A program made the translations under genes and the position numbers. Source: Bordetella genomosp. 10 (lineage in GTDB: Bacteria; Pseudomonadota; Gammaproteobacteria; Burkholderiales; Burkholderiaceae_B). Taken from it: DNA of 64,000 nt. The notes beneath the pieces are model-generated. The model ran no database searches, was not told the origin of the DNA, and saw only the letters and a list, made by a program, of their open reading frames with translations. How positions within the stretch are numbered: the first letter of the stretch is position 1; each line of letters begins with the position of its first letter. The DNA lies in the NCBI RefSeq assembly GCF_002261225.1, contig NZ_NEVM01000002.1, positions 992,001-1,056,000 on the forward strand. Reading direction: 5' to 3'. Positions 8,907-18,467 of this stretch are shown piece after piece.

Positions 8907-10436
8907 ATGGCTACCAACACCCAGACCCCCGTCGTCGGCCACTGGATCGACGGCAAGGCCGTCACCGGCGCCGGCGCGGGCCGTTCGCCCATCTACAACC
9001 CGGCCACCGGCGCCGTCAGCGCGCAAGCGGCCCTGGCCGCGCCGGCCGACGTCGACGCCGCCGTGGCGTCCGCGCGCGCCGCCTTCCCGGCCTGGGCCGA
9101 CACCCCGCCGCTGCGCCGCGCGCGCATCATGTTCAAGTTCCTGCAACTGCTGCAGGAAAACCGCGAGCGCCTGGCCCATGCGATCACCGCCGAACACGGC
9201 AAGGTGTACGAAGACGCGCTGGGCGAAGTCGCGCGCGGCATCGACATCGTCGAATTCGCTTGCGGCATCCCGCAATTGCTCAAGGGCGACTACACCGAGC
9301 AGGTGGCCGGCGGCCTGGACAACTGGACCGTGCGGCAGCCGCTGGGCGTGGTGGCCGGCATCACGCCGTTCAACTTCCCGGTCATGGTGCCGATGTGGAT
9401 GTTCCCCGTGGCGCTGGCCACCGGCAACACCTTCGTGCTCAAGCCCAGCCCCATCGACCCGTCGCCGTCGCTGCTGCTGGGCGAGCTGCTCAAGCAGGCC
9501 GGCCTGCCGGACGGCGTGTTCAACGTGGTGCAGGGCGACAAGGATGCCGTGAACGCGCTGCTGGAGCATCCCGACGTCAAGGCGGTGTCCTTCGTCGGCT
9601 CGACGCCGATCGCCAACTACATCTACGAGACCGGCGCGCGCCACGGCAAGCGCGTGCAGGCCTTGGGCGGCGCCAAGAACCACATGGTGGTGATGCCCGA
9701 CGCCGACCTGGAACAGACCGCCGACGCGCTGATCGGCGCCGGTTTCGGCTCGGCCGGCGAGCGCTGCATGGCGGTGTCGGTGGCCATGCTGGTGGGCGAC
9801 GTCGGCGAGCGGCTGATTCCCATGCTGGTCGAACGCGCCAAGACGCTGAAGGTGCGCAATGGCGAGGATCGCGCCGCCGAGATGGGCCCCATCGTCACGG
9901 CCGCCGCCCATGCCCGCATCACGGGCTACATCGAGCAGGGCCAGAAGGAGGGCGCGCAGTTGCTGGTCGATGGCCGCGGCTTCGACGCCAAGCAGGCCGG
10001 CGACGGCTGCGAGAACGGCTTCTGGATGGGCGCCACGCTGTTCGACAAGGTGACGCCGGAGATGCGCATCTACAAGGAAGAGATCTTCGGACCGGTGCTG
10101 AGCTGCGTCCACGTCAAGGATCTCGCCGAGGCGGTGGCCCTGATCAACGCCCACGAGTTCGGCAACGGCGTTGCCTGCTTCACGCGCGACGGCCAGGTGG
10201 CGCGCGAATTCGGCCGCCGCATCGAAGTCGGCATGGTCGGCATCAACGTGCCGATTCCGGTGCCCATGGCCTGGCAGGGCTTCGGCGGCTGGAAGCGGTC
10301 GCTGTTCGGCGACATGCATGCCTATGGCGAGGAAGGCGTGCGTTTCTACACGCGCCAGAAGAGCATCATGCAGCGCTGGCCGGACAGCATCGGCAAGGGC
10401 GCGGAGTTCACGATGCCGACGCCCGGGGGCGTCTGA
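8907..10436 (+). CDS. mmsA: CoA-acylating methylmalonate-semialdehyde dehydrogenase
   Basis: A 509-residue aldehyde dehydrogenase of the MmsA/IolA branch, which oxidises methylmalonate or malonate semialdehyde with NAD and CoA to propionyl-CoA or acetyl-CoA in valine, inositol or beta-alanine breakdown. Cys287 in [10 protein letters not shown] is the catalytic nucleophile, at the same number as in Bacillus Iol[19 protein letters not shown] and the C-terminal KSIMQRWP are MmsA hallmarks. The ATG at 8907 is chosen because AGGAGG sits 6 nt upstream; an in-frame upstream extension lacks any conserved sequence. No mmsB neighbour is present. It is divergent from a LysR regulator. Confidence 0.93.
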   Translation: MATNTQTPVVGHWIDGKAVTGAGAGRSPIYNPATGAVSAQAALAAPADVDAAVASARAAFPAWADTPPLRRARIMFKFLQLLQENRERLAHAITAEHGKVYEDALGEVARGIDIVEFACGIPQLLKGDYTEQVAGGLDNWTVRQPLGVVAGITPFNFPVMVPMWMFPVALATGNTFVLKPSPIDPSPSLLLGELLKQAGLPDGVFNVVQGDKDAVNALLEHPDVKAVSFVGSTPIANYIYETGARHGKRVQALGGAKNHMVVMPDADLEQTADALIGAGFGSAGERCMAVSVAMLVGDVGERLIPMLVERAKTLKVRNGEDRAAEMGPIVTAAAHARITGYIEQGQKEGAQLLVDGRGFDAKQAGDGCENGFWMGATLFDKVTPEMRIYKEEIFGPVLSCVHVKDLAEAVALINAHEFGNGVACFTRDGQVAREFGRRIEVGMVGINVPIPVPMAWQGFGGWKRSLFGDMHAYGEEGVRFYTRQKSIMQRWPDSIGKGAEFTMPTPGGV

Positions 10437-10538
10437 GCGGCTCCGGCCCTGGAGCAACTTCCGGAGGGGCGCGCGGACGGCGACGGCGGTAATATGCCTG
10501 CCATCGCGCCGCGTGGCGCTCCGGGAGGCCTGCTCTAC

Positions 10539-11300
10539 ATGACCGCATCGAAAACGGCGCCGGCGGCAAAGCCGGTTGCCAAGAAAGCCTTGGCGGCAAA
10601 ATCCGCCGTCAAGAAATCGGGGGCGACGGCGTCCGCCGCCAATAAGACCCCGGCGAAGAAGGCTCCGGCAGCCGCGCGTGCCGCGAAGCCCGCGCCCGCC
10701 GTCGTTTCCGATGGGACGGCGGCGTCCCGGCCGGCCGCCGATGCGCCGGCGGTGCATCGTTGCGCCTGGGCGGGCGAGGACGCCCGCATGCGCGCCTACC
10801 ACGACGACGAATGGGGCGTGCCCGAGCACGACAGCCGGGCCCTATGGGAAAAGCTGATGCTGGACGGTTTCCAGGCCGGCTTGTCGTGGCGCACCATCCT
10901 CCACAAGCGGGACGCGCTGCGCAAGGCCTTCGCCGGCTTCGATCCGGCCAAGGTGGCGCGTTTCACCGGGAAGGACGTCGAGCGCCTGATGCAGGACGCG
11001 GGCATCGTGCGCTCGCGCGCCAAGATCGAGGCGACCATCCGCGGCGCCCAGGTCTACCTGGAGATGGCGAAAAACGGCGAGGACTTCGCCGAATTCTGCT
11101 GGTCCTTCACCGGCGGCAAGCCGGTGCGCACGGACGGCGGTCCCCGCGTGGCGAGCAGTCCGGTTTCCGAGCGGATTTCCAAGGAATTGAAGCGGCGCGG
11201 TTTCAAATTCGTCGGCCCGGTCATCGTCTACGCCTGGATGCAGGCCGTGGGCATCATCGACGATCACGACCGGGCCTGCTTCCGCCGCACCTCCGCGTAG
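10539..11300 (+). CDS. tag: DNA-3-methyladenine glycosylase I with Lys/Ala-rich N-terminal extension
   Basis: A 253-residue protein whose C-terminal about 185 residues match Tag, which excises N3-methyladenine from DNA. HRCAWAGEDARMRAYHDDEWGVP carries the Cys and His zinc ligands and the conserved acidic residue; FQAGLSWRTIL follows; DDHDRACF near the C-terminus supplies the remaining His/Cys. The first about 65 residues are an AKKA-type low-complexity segment (AKPVAKKALAAKSAVKKS), like a histone-H1 tail, absent from E. coli Tag. The ATG at 10539 is preceded by GGGAGG; an upstream in-frame start at 10494 is possible. It precedes the Ku/LigD genes. Confidence 0.92.
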   Translation: MTASKTAPAAKPVAKKALAAKSAVKKSGATASAANKTPAKKAPAAARAAKPAPAVVSDGTAASRPAADAPAVHRCAWAGEDARMRAYHDDEWGVPEHDSRALWEKLMLDGFQAGLSWRTILHKRDALRKAFAGFDPAKVARFTGKDVERLMQDAGIVRSRAKIEATIRGAQVYLEMAKNGEDFAEFCWSFTGGKPVRTDGGPRVASSPVSERISKELKRRGFKFVGPVIVYAWMQAVGIIDDHDRACFRRTSA

Positions 11301-11309
11301 GACGGCCGG

Positions 11310-11516
11310 CTATCGGCCGGTGTCCGGATAATTCGGGCCCGGATCGCTGAATCCGCCGTTGCTCCACGGGTTGACGGCGCCCGGATGCGGCGGCCCGGGA
11401 TGGTCGAAGCGGCTGTCGGCGCAGCCGGCCAATAGCGCGGCCGCGACGGCCGCGGCCAGGCACCATGCGCCGGCGCGGCGCATGGCGGGCGGATGGACGG
11501 TGGGACGATTCTGCAT
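11310..11516 (-). CDS. Small predicted lipoprotein
   Basis: A 68-residue protein with a signal peptide ending in the lipobox LLAGC (Cys32). The short mature part is rich in Pro, Gly, His and Asn (HPGPPHPGAVNPWSNGG). The residue after Cys32 is Ala, not Asp, so outer-membrane sorting is plausible. It is convergent with tag (9-bp gap) and divergent from ku. No function is recognised. Confidence 0.65.
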   Translation of the reverse strand: MQNRPTVHPPAMRRAGAWCLAAAVAAALLAGCADSRFDHPGPPHPGAVNPWSNGGFSDPGPNYPDTGR

Positions 11517-11625
11517 GATGGGACTCCTCGTGCGTGCGCTGACGGCGGTAGGGTAACGCAACGGCCGTGCCCGCAGGCACATTTCATGCTGTTCCGGCGG
11601 TTTCATCACGCCTCGGAGCATCGTC

Positions 11626-12672
11626 ATGGCTGGCACCGCATCGCGTACCCTCTGGAAGGGCGCCATCTCCTTCGGCCTGGTCCACATTCCGGTGGGCCTG
11701 CATACGGCCACCCGGGAATCCGGGGTGGATTTCGACTGGCTCGACAAGCGCACCATGGATCCGGTGGGCTACAAGCGCATCAACAAGCGCACCGGCCGGG
11801 AAATCGACCGCGAGAATATCGTCAAGGGCGTCGAATACGAGAACGGGCAGTACGTCATCATTTCGCCCGAGGAAATCGAGGAAGCCTATCCCCGCACCAC
11901 GCAGACCATCGAGATCCTGCGCTTCGTCGAGGCCGGGGCCGTGCCTTTCGTCTACCTGGAACGCCCGTACTACGTCGCCCCGATCAACAAGGGGCAGAAG
12001 GTGTATGCGCTGCTGCGCGACACGCTCGCCAAGGCGGGGAAGATCGCCATCGCGAAGGTGGTGATCCAGACCAAACAGCATCTGGCCGCGCTCATCCCCT
12101 CCGGCGACGGCCTGGTGCTGGACCTGATGCGCTGGGGCGACGAGGTCAAGCCGATGGACGAGTTGGACCTGCCCAAGGCCGGCGCCAAGGGCATGTCGCC
12201 CAGCGCGGCCGAATTGAAGATGGCGCGCATGCTGGTCGACGACATGACCGGGGAATGGGATCCGGACGAGTTCAAGGACGAGTTCCGCGAGGCTATCATG
12301 GGCTTGGTGGAGAAACGCGCCAAGGCCGGCCAGACGGAGCAGGTGTTCGAGCCGGAGGAAGAAGCCCCGGCCCATGGCGACAATGTGATCGACCTGACGG
12401 CGCTGCTGCGGCAGAGCCTGGCGGGACGCAAGGGCGGCGCCGCCGGCAAGACGGCCTCGAAGGCGGTCGCGAAGAAGGCTGCAAAGAAGGCCCAGGCGGC
12501 GCCGAAAAAGGCGGGAAAAGCCGCCGGGACCACGCGCAAGCCGGCGGGTAAATCGGCAGAGAAATCGGCCGGCAAACCGGCGGGCAGGGCGGCCGCCGGC
12601 GCGGCAGGGAAACGCCCGGGCAAATCAACGGCGCGTGCGTCCACATCGGGGACGGCGCGCAAGGCGGCTTGA
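11626..12672 (+). CDS. ku: Ku protein for non-homologous end joining
   Basis: A 348-residue bacterial Ku homodimer subunit that binds DNA double-strand ends and recruits LigD. The Ku core spans about residues 5-260 (LWKGAISFGLVHIPVGLHTAT at the N-terminus; VIQTKQHLAALIPSGDGLVLDLMRW in the middle). The C-terminal about 80 residues are a Lys/Ala-rich tail (KKAAKKAQAAPKKAGKAAG), longer than in minimal Ku proteins and expected to touch DNA. Its stop lies 3 bp before the ligD ATG, so the two are co-transcribed. The divergent promoter region to the lipoprotein gene is about 110 bp. Confidence 0.96.
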   Translation: MAGTASRTLWKGAISFGLVHIPVGLHTATRESGVDFDWLDKRTMDPVGYKRINKRTGREIDRENIVKGVEYENGQYVIISPEEIEEAYPRTTQTIEILRFVEAGAVPFVYLERPYYVAPINKGQKVYALLRDTLAKAGKIAIAKVVIQTKQHLAALIPSGDGLVLDLMRWGDEVKPMDELDLPKAGAKGMSPSAAELKMARMLVDDMTGEWDPDEFKDEFREAIMGLVEKRAKAGQTEQVFEPEEEAPAHGDNVIDLTALLRQSLAGRKGGAAGKTASKAVAKKAAKKAQAAPKKAGKAAGTTRKPAGKSAEKSAGKPAGRAAAGAAGKRPGKSTARASTSGTARKAA

Positions 12673-12675
12673 TCC

Positions 12676-15402
12676 ATGGACGATACGCTCAAGACCTATC
12701 GCGCCAAGCGCGACTTCAAGGCGACGACGGAGCCGGCCGACGGCGGCCAGGCGCATCCCGACGCGCCGGCCTTCGTCATCCAGAAACATTGGGCTTCGCG
12801 CCTGCACTACGACTTCCGGCTGGAGCTGGACGGCGCCATGAAAAGCTGGGCCGTGCCCAAGGGACCGTCGCTCGATCCCACGGTCAAGCGCATGGCGGTG
12901 CAGGTGGAGGATCATCCCATCGCGTACAACCAGTTCGAGGGCACGATTCCGGAGGGCCATTACGGAGCCGGAAAAGTCATCATTTGGGACGAGGGCACCT
13001 GGACGCCGCTGGGCGACGCGCGCAAGGGTTATCGCGAGGGACACCTGAAATTCGAGCTGCATGGCGTCAAGCTGCACGGCCGCTGGGCCCTGGTGCGGAT
13101 GAAGGGCAAGTCCGAAAAGCAGCCGCCCTGGCTGTTGATCAAGGAAAAGGACGACGAGGCGCGCACGGATCGTGAATTCAGCGTGGTCGACCAGATGCCG
13201 GACAGTGTCGTGCCCCTGCGCGGCGATGGGGGCGGGAAGCCGCGACGCGCGCCGGCCGCGAAGGACGCGGCCGGCGCGGTATCCGCGCAAGGGGGAGGCT
13301 CCCCGCGGCAGGCGGAAGAAATCGAGCGCGCCTCCGCCGCGGTGCCGGCGTCGCCGGCGGATCCGCCCGGCGTGCCCGCCGCATTGCCGGAGACGCTCCA
13401 GCCGCAACTGGCGACGCTTTATACGGGCGCGCCGCCCACCGGCCAGGAATGGATCTACGAACTGAAATTCGACGGATACCGCATCCTCGCCCGCATCGAC
13501 AACGGCGACGTGCGTCTCTATACGCGCAACGGCAACGATTGGACCGGACGCCTGCCGCACCTGGCGCGGGCCCTGGCCAAGCTGCCCATATCCGACGGCT
13601 GGCTGGATGGCGAGATCATCGTCCCGGACGACGAAGGCCGTCCCGATTTCCAGGCCTTGCAGAATGCCTTCGACAGCGACCGCACCAAGGGCATCGTGTA
13701 CTACCTTTTCGATGCGCCTTACCTGAGCGGCCGCGACCTGCGCGGCGTGCCGCTGGAGGAAAGGCGCGGCTGGCTGGCGAAGGTGCTGGCGCGCGGTCCC
13801 GGCGACCCCTTGCGTTTCAGCGAGACCTTCGACGCGCCTCCGGCCGACCTGGCCGCCTCGGCCTGCCAGATGGGTTTCGAGGGACTGATCGGCAAGCGCC
13901 GCGAGGCGTCCTATGTTTCCCGCCGCTCGCCCGCGTGGATCAAGGTCAAGTGCGGCCAGCGCCAGGAGTTCGTCATCGTCGGCTACACCCCGCCGCAGGG
14001 CAGCCGGCGCGGGCTGGGCGCCTTGCTGCTGGCGGTCAACGAGAAGGACGGCGCCCTGCGCTACGCGGGCAAGGTCGGAACCGGCTTCGACGACGCCATG
14101 CTGGATCGCCTGTACAAACGCCTGTCGCCCATGGAGACGGACAAGCCGCCGGCGCGGCTGAGCGGCAGGCCCGCCGAGCGTTCGGTGCAATGGGTCAGGC
14201 CGGAGCAGGTCGCGGAGGTCGCCTTCGGCGCGTGGACCGACGGCGGCCATGTGCGTCACGCGGTGTTCAAGGGACTGCGCGAGGACAAGCCGGCAAGCGA
14301 CATCACGCGCGAGCGCGCGGTCGGCGAGAAGGACCTGAAAGTGCCCGTGGCGAAGGCGGACGCGGAGGAGGACAAGACGGACAAGGCAGACAAAAAGGCC
14401 GGAACCGCGAGCGCGACCGGAACTGCACGCGCGGCCAAGGCCAAGGCGGAGAAGGCGAACGGCATGACGGGAAAATCGACAAGCCATGGCAGGCGCGGAA
14501 AGAACGCCGAGGACCAGGACTCGGGCAAAGGACTGCGGCTGACGCATCCCGACCGGATCATCGACGCCAGCACGGGCGCCACCAAGCTCGACCTGGCGAG
14601 GTTCTACGGCCTGGTGGCGCCCTTGCTCCTGAAGCACCTGGACAAGCGTCCCGTCTCGCTGGTGCGGGCGCCGCAAGGCATCGATCACGAACTGTTCTTC
14701 CAGAAGCATCTGGAAGCGCCGATGCCGGAGGTTCGAACGCTGCCCGAGGCGCTCTATCCGGGCCATCCGCCGCTGCTGGAAGTGCCGACGCCCACCGCCA
14801 TCATGTCGGCCGTGCAGATGAACACCGTCGAATTCCATACCTGGAACGCGGTGTACACGGCCATCGGCACGCCCGATCGCATGCTGTTCGACCTGGACCC
14901 CGGCGAGGGCGTGCAGTGGGCGCAGGTGGTCCAGGCCGCCGAACTGGTGCATGCCATGCTTGACGAACTGGGCCTGAAGGCTTGGCTCAAGACCAGCGGC
15001 GGCAAGGGGCTGCACGTCGTCGTTCCGCTACGCAAGCAATACGGCTGGGACACGATCAAGGATTTTTCGGCCGAGGTGACGCGCCGCCTGGCGCGCACGC
15101 TGCCGGATCGCTTCGTCTCCAAGAGCGGCCCGAAAAACCGCGTCGGCCGCATTTTCGTCGACTATCTCCGCAACGGCTTCGGCGCGACCACCGTGGCCGC
15201 ATGGTCGGCCCGTTCGCGGCCGGGACTGGGCGTGTCGGTTCCCATTACCTGGGACGAGTTGGGCAAGGTGAAAAGCTCGGGCCAATGGACGATAGGCAAC
15301 ATACAGGAAAGGCTGGATGTCGCCGACAGTCCATGGGACGACTATGCGCCGCAGGACGTGCGTCCCGCCATGCGGGTCCTGGGATTCAAACCGAACGAAT
15401 AG
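12676..15402 (+). CDS. ligD: Multidomain NHEJ DNA ligase D
   Basis: A 908-residue LigD in the order phosphoesterase - ATP-dependent ligase - primase/polymerase, as in Pseudomonas LigD. The phosphoesterase module (about 10-165) shows HWASRLHYDFRLE and EGHYGAGKVIIWDEG. The ligase module (about 240-540) has Lys264 in ELKFDGYRI as adenylation site. The polymerase module (about 620-905) carries the metal-binding DLD in MLFDLDPGEG and KTSGGKGLHVVVPL. Two low-complexity linkers separate the modules, about 180-235 (Pro/Ala-rich) and about 555-615 (Lys/Ala-rich). It acts with the adjacent Ku in end processing, gap filling and sealing. Confidence 0.97.
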   Translation: MDDTLKTYRAKRDFKATTEPADGGQAHPDAPAFVIQKHWASRLHYDFRLELDGAMKSWAVPKGPSLDPTVKRMAVQVEDHPIAYNQFEGTIPEGHYGAGKVIIWDEGTWTPLGDARKGYREGHLKFELHGVKLHGRWALVRMKGKSEKQPPWLLIKEKDDEARTDREFSVVDQMPDSVVPLRGDGGGKPRRAPAAKDAAGAVSAQGGGSPRQAEEIERASAAVPASPADPPGVPAALPETLQPQLATLYTGAPPTGQEWIYELKFDGYRILARIDNGDVRLYTRNGNDWTGRLPHLARALAKLPISDGWLDGEIIVPDDEGRPDFQALQNAFDSDRTKGIVYYLFDAPYLSGRDLRGVPLEERRGWLAKVLARGPGDPLRFSETFDAPPADLAASACQMGFEGLIGKRREASYVSRRSPAWIKVKCGQRQEFVIVGYTPPQGSRRGLGALLLAVNEKDGALRYAGKVGTGFDDAMLDRLYKRLSPMETDKPPARLSGRPAERSVQWVRPEQVAEVAFGAWTDGGHVRHAVFKGLREDKPASDITRERAVGEKDLKVPVAKADAEEDKTDKADKKAGTASATGTARAAKAKAEKANGMTGKSTSHGRRGKNAEDQDSGKGLRLTHPDRIIDASTGATKLDLARFYGLVAPLLLKHLDKRPVSLVRAPQGIDHELFFQKHLEAPMPEVRTLPEALYPGHPPLLEVPTPTAIMSAVQMNTVEFHTWNAVYTAIGTPDRMLFDLDPGEGVQWAQVVQAAELVHAMLDELGLKAWLKTSGGKGLHVVVPLRKQYGWDTIKDFSAEVTRRLARTLPDRFVSKSGPKNRVGRIFVDYLRNGFGATTVAAWSARSRPGLGVSVPITWDELGKVKSSGQWTIGNIQERLDVADSPWDDYAPQDVRPAMRVLGFKPNE

Positions 15403-15561
15403 GTCTTGGGAAAGGCGGGATGGCGGTCGCGGCTGGGGGCCATGCCCAGGCGCGCGGGTGCGGCGGGGAGGATCGCGGACATATCCATATCGCGAGACCG
15501 TCGTTCCCGTAAGCGATGCGCCGACATAGCATCCGGATGGTTTCCATCTGGGTGCCGTATC

Positions 15562-16821
15562 TTGAGTTCACGCAGACAATTCCTGGAGAAGGCCGCGGCG
15601 CTGGGCGTATCGGCGGCGGTTCCTTCCGCCGCCGGCGCGCAGGCGCCGGCAGCCGCGCTCCCGCAGCCCGGCGGCGCGCCGGACGTTCCCTTGCCCGTGC
15701 CGCCCTGGTCCAGGACGCCGGGCGCCCCGGTCGGCGGGCAGCCCTACGGCAAACCCTCCGCATTCGAAAAGCGCGTGGTGCGCGGCGTGCGGGCCACCGA
15801 CAAGCAATATCTCTCGTCGTCCTCGCGCACGCCCATCGCCGAACTGGACGGCATCATCACGCCCAACGGCCTGTTCTATGAGCGGCATCACGGCGGCGTG
15901 CCGGATATCGATCCCGCGCAGCACCGCCTGCTCGTGCACGGCCTGGTGGAAAGAGAGCTGCTGTTTTCCGTCGAGGATCTGCGCCGTTTCCCCTCCGTGT
16001 CGCGCATCCATTTCCTGGAATGCTCCGGCAATCCGGGCTTCGACGTGCACGGCAAGACGGCAGCCGAGGCCAATGGCCTGATCAGTTGCGCGGAGTGGAC
16101 GGGCGTGCCGCTGCGCACGGTGCTGGAGGAAGCCGGCCTGCGGCCCGAAGCGCGGTGGGCGGTCGCCGAGGGCGCGGACGCGGCGGCCATGACGCGCAGC
16201 GTGCCCATCGAGAAATGCCTGGACGACGCCTTGCTGGTGTACAGCCAGAATGGCGAACGGCTGCGGCCGGAACAAGGCTATCCCTTGCGGCTGCTGCTGC
16301 CGGGCTTCGAAGGCAATATGAGCGTGAAGTGGCTGCGGCGCCTGCACCTGACCGCGCAGCCGGTCTACTCGCGCGAGGAAACCGCCAAGTACACCGACCT
16401 GATGCCTGACGGCACCGCGCGCCAGTTCACCTTCCACATGGAAGCCAAGTCCATCATCACCGCGCCCTCGGGCGGACAGCGCCTGTCCGGTCCCGGCTTT
16501 CATGAGATCCGCGGCATCGCCTGGAGCGGCCGCGGCAGGATCCGGCGCGTGGAAGTCTCGGTCGACGAAGGCCGGACGTGGCGGGACGCGCGCCTGCAGG
16601 AACCGGTGCTGAGCAAGGCGGTGACGCGCTTCAATTTCCCGTGGCGCTGGGACGGCGCGCCGGCGGTCATCCAGAGCCGCGCCATCGACGAGACCGGCTA
16701 CGTGCAACCCGCGCTGGAAGACCTGGTGAACGTGCGCGGCCTGAATTCGGGCTATCACAACAATGCCATTACGCCCTGGCGCGTGGCGGCCAGCGGGGAG
16801 GTGAGCAATGCGCGCCTGTAG
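15562..16821 (+). CDS. soxC: SoxC-like sulfane/sulfite dehydrogenase, molybdenum subunit
   Basis: A 419-residue periplasmic molybdopterin oxidoreductase of the sulfite oxidase family, closest in wording to SoxC (NGLFYERHHGGVPDIDPAQHRLLVHGL). Cys154 in IHFLECSGNPG is the expected Mo ligand. GYPLRLLLPGFEGNMSVKWLRR and YTDLMPDGTARQFTF are strong SoxC signatures; a C-terminal dimerisation domain follows. The N-terminus SSRRQFLEKAAALG is a Tat signal. The TTG at 15562 places this signal at the start; no good ATG is in frame nearby, so the start is uncertain. It overlaps the cytochrome gene by 14 bp. No soxXYZAB genes are in the window, so a free sulfite dehydrogenase (SorA-like) role is an alternative. 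Confidence 0.88.
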   Translation: MSSRRQFLEKAAALGVSAAVPSAAGAQAPAAALPQPGGAPDVPLPVPPWSRTPGAPVGGQPYGKPSAFEKRVVRGVRATDKQYLSSSSRTPIAELDGIITPNGLFYERHHGGVPDIDPAQHRLLVHGLVERELLFSVEDLRRFPSVSRIHFLECSGNPGFDVHGKTAAEANGLISCAEWTGVPLRTVLEEAGLRPEARWAVAEGADAAAMTRSVPIEKCLDDALLVYSQNGERLRPEQGYPLRLLLPGFEGNMSVKWLRRLHLTAQPVYSREETAKYTDLMPDGTARQFTFHMEAKSIITAPSGGQRLSGPGFHEIRGIAWSGRGRIRRVEVSVDEGRTWRDARLQEPVLSKAVTRFNFPWRWDGAPAVIQSRAIDETGYVQPALEDLVNVRGLNSGYHNNAITPWRVAASGEVSNARL

Positions 16822-17386
16822 GAAATCCGTGCCCCGGCGCCCGAGGCGTGTCGTCGCCTTGCCCTTGCTGGCGGCGTTTTTCGCGGCCGCGACAGTGCAC
16901 GCGGCGGGCGGGCCTCCCCATGGTCCCTACGGCTTGGGCACACTCGCCACGCCGCGCCAGATATCGGGCTGGAACATAGACGTCGCGCCCGACGGCAAGA
17001 ACCTGCCGCCCGGCAGCGGCACGCTGGACCAGGGCCAGCGCGTGTATGCCGCGCAATGCGCGGCCTGCCATGGCGCCAAGGGCGAGGGCGGCATCGGCGA
17101 TCGCCTGGCCGGCGGCTTCGGCACGCTCAAGGACAGGAAACCGATACGCACCGTCGGCAGCTATTGGCCCTATGCCACGACGCTCTTCGACTACATCCGC
17201 CGGGCCATGCCGCTGACCGCCCCGCAAAGCCTGAGCGACGAGGACGTGTACGCGGTCACTGCCTACGTGCTCGCGCTCAACGGCCTGTGGCCGGAGAACC
17301 AGCCGGCCAATGCGCGGACGTTGTTGAAGATCCGCATGCCGAACGTCAACGGCTTCGTGCCGGACCCCAGGCCGGACGTGCCTTGA
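16808..17386 (+). CDS. soxD: SoxD-like monoheme cytochrome c
   Basis: A 192-residue exported c-type cytochrome. A signal peptide (to about residue 33, ending VHA) is followed by LGTLATPRQISGWNIDVAPDG, a SoxD-like N-terminal stretch. One heme site CAACH spans Cys84-His88, with a distal Met likely in RRAMPLTA. Classical SoxD is about twice as long with two cytochrome domains; only the first is present here. It should accept electrons from the SoxC-like subunit, whose gene overlaps it by 14 bp, and pass them to the respiratory chain. SorB of sulfite dehydrogenase is an alternative name. Confidence 0.85.
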   Translation: MRACRKSVPRRPRRVVALPLLAAFFAAATVHAAGGPPHGPYGLGTLATPRQISGWNIDVAPDGKNLPPGSGTLDQGQRVYAAQCAACHGAKGEGGIGDRLAGGFGTLKDRKPIRTVGSYWPYATTLFDYIRRAMPLTAPQSLSDEDVYAVTAYVLALNGLWPENQPANARTLLKIRMPNVNGFVPDPRPDVP

Positions 17387-17413
17387 TGCAACGTCCGTTC
17401 CCCAGTGGCGGCA

Positions 17414-18403
17414 CTACTCGGGCTTGATGCCTCCCTTCCGGATCACCGCCGTCCATTTGGCCACTTCCGTCCGTATCCGCTGTTCGAATTCGGCCGGAGT
17501 GCTGCCGACCGGATCGAAGCCCAGGCCGGTCAGCTTCTCATGCAATTCCCCTTGCCGCACCGATTGCCCCAGCGTGGAGGACAGTCGGTCGACGATGCCG
17601 TCCGGCGTCCCCGCGGGCGCCACCAGGCCGAACAAGGGCGTCGTGTCCACGCCGGGAAGACCGGCTTCGCGGAAGGTCGGCACGTCGGGCAACTGCCGCA
17701 GCCGTTCGGGCGTGGTCACCGCCAGCGCGCGCAGGCGGCCGGCCTTGATGTATTCGAGCAGGGTGGGAACGGTGGCGAAGGCGAATTGCACCTGGCCGCC
17801 CAGCAGGTCCGTGAAGACCGTGCCGCCGCCGCGATAGGGCACGTGCAGCACCCGCACGCCGGCTTCCTGCTTGAGCTGTTCGCCCGCCAGGTGAGGCGCG
17901 CTGCCGACCCCGGCCGATCCGAAGGACAATGAACCGGGTTGCGCCTTGGCCAGCGCCAGGAAGGACGCCAGGTCGTGGGCCGGCACGGAAGGGTTGACCA
18001 CCATGACGAAGGGCGCGGTCGCCATCAGCGAGATGGGCGCGAAGTCCTTCAGCGTGTCATAGGGCAGCTTCGATCCCAGCAGGCCGGGATTGATGGTGAA
18101 GGCCGAGTCGACCATGCCGATCGAATAACCGTCCGGCGCCGCCGTCGCGACCGCGCGCGTGCCGATGGTCGTGCCGCCGCCGCCGCGATTCTCGATCACG
18201 AAGGTCTGGCCGAATTGCTGGCCGTACACCTGCGCGGCCATGCGGCCCAGCGTGTCGGTGGCGGCGCCGGGTGGATAGGGCACGTAGAACCGCACCGGTT
18301 TGTCGGGATAGGCGGCGGCGCGGGCGGGGGCGGCCCAGGGCAGCGCGGCGGCCATGCCGAGGCCGGCGGCGCGCGAGAAGAATTGACGGCGTTGCGGATT
18401 CAT
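17414..18403 (-). CDS. TTT-family periplasmic substrate-binding protein (Bug) with Tat-type signal
   Basis: A 329-residue Bug receptor. Its leader MNPQRRQFFSRAAGLGMAAA has a twin-Arg motif with hydrophobic follow-up, suggesting Tat export as a folded protein, unlike the Sec leaders of the other Bug genes here. Family motifs: YPDKPVRFYVPYPPGAATD, IENRGGGGTTIGTRAVA, LSFGSAGVGSAPHLAG and HVPYRGGGTVFTDLLGGQVQF. It lies 65 bp downstream of the enolase-superfamily gene on the same strand, so it may supply that enzyme's substrate (a hydroxy- or sugar acid). It converges with the soxD-like gene. Confidence 0.92.
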   Translation of the reverse strand: MNPQRRQFFSRAAGLGMAAALPWAAPARAAAYPDKPVRFYVPYPPGAATDTLGRMAAQVYGQQFGQTFVIENRGGGGTTIGTRAVATAAPDGYSIGMVDSAFTINPGLLGSKLPYDTLKDFAPISLMATAPFVMVVNPSVPAHDLASFLALAKAQPGSLSFGSAGVGSAPHLAGEQLKQEAGVRVLHVPYRGGGTVFTDLLGGQVQFAFATVPTLLEYIKAGRLRALAVTTPERLRQLPDVPTFREAGLPGVDTTPLFGLVAPAGTPDGIVDRLSSTLGQSVRQGELHEKLTGLGFDPVGSTPAEFEQRIRTEVAKWTAVIRKGGIKPE

Positions 18404-18467
18404 ATCGTCTCCAGGCTCCAGACTCCAGGCGCCGGGATGCGGCGCCTGCGCAGGGGCGTTTTAGTGG

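Noticed and set aside
12625..15015. 796-codon minus-strand open frame opposite ligD
   Set aside because: The plus strand encodes an unmistakable LigD with all catalytic motifs; the reverse frame shows no family features.
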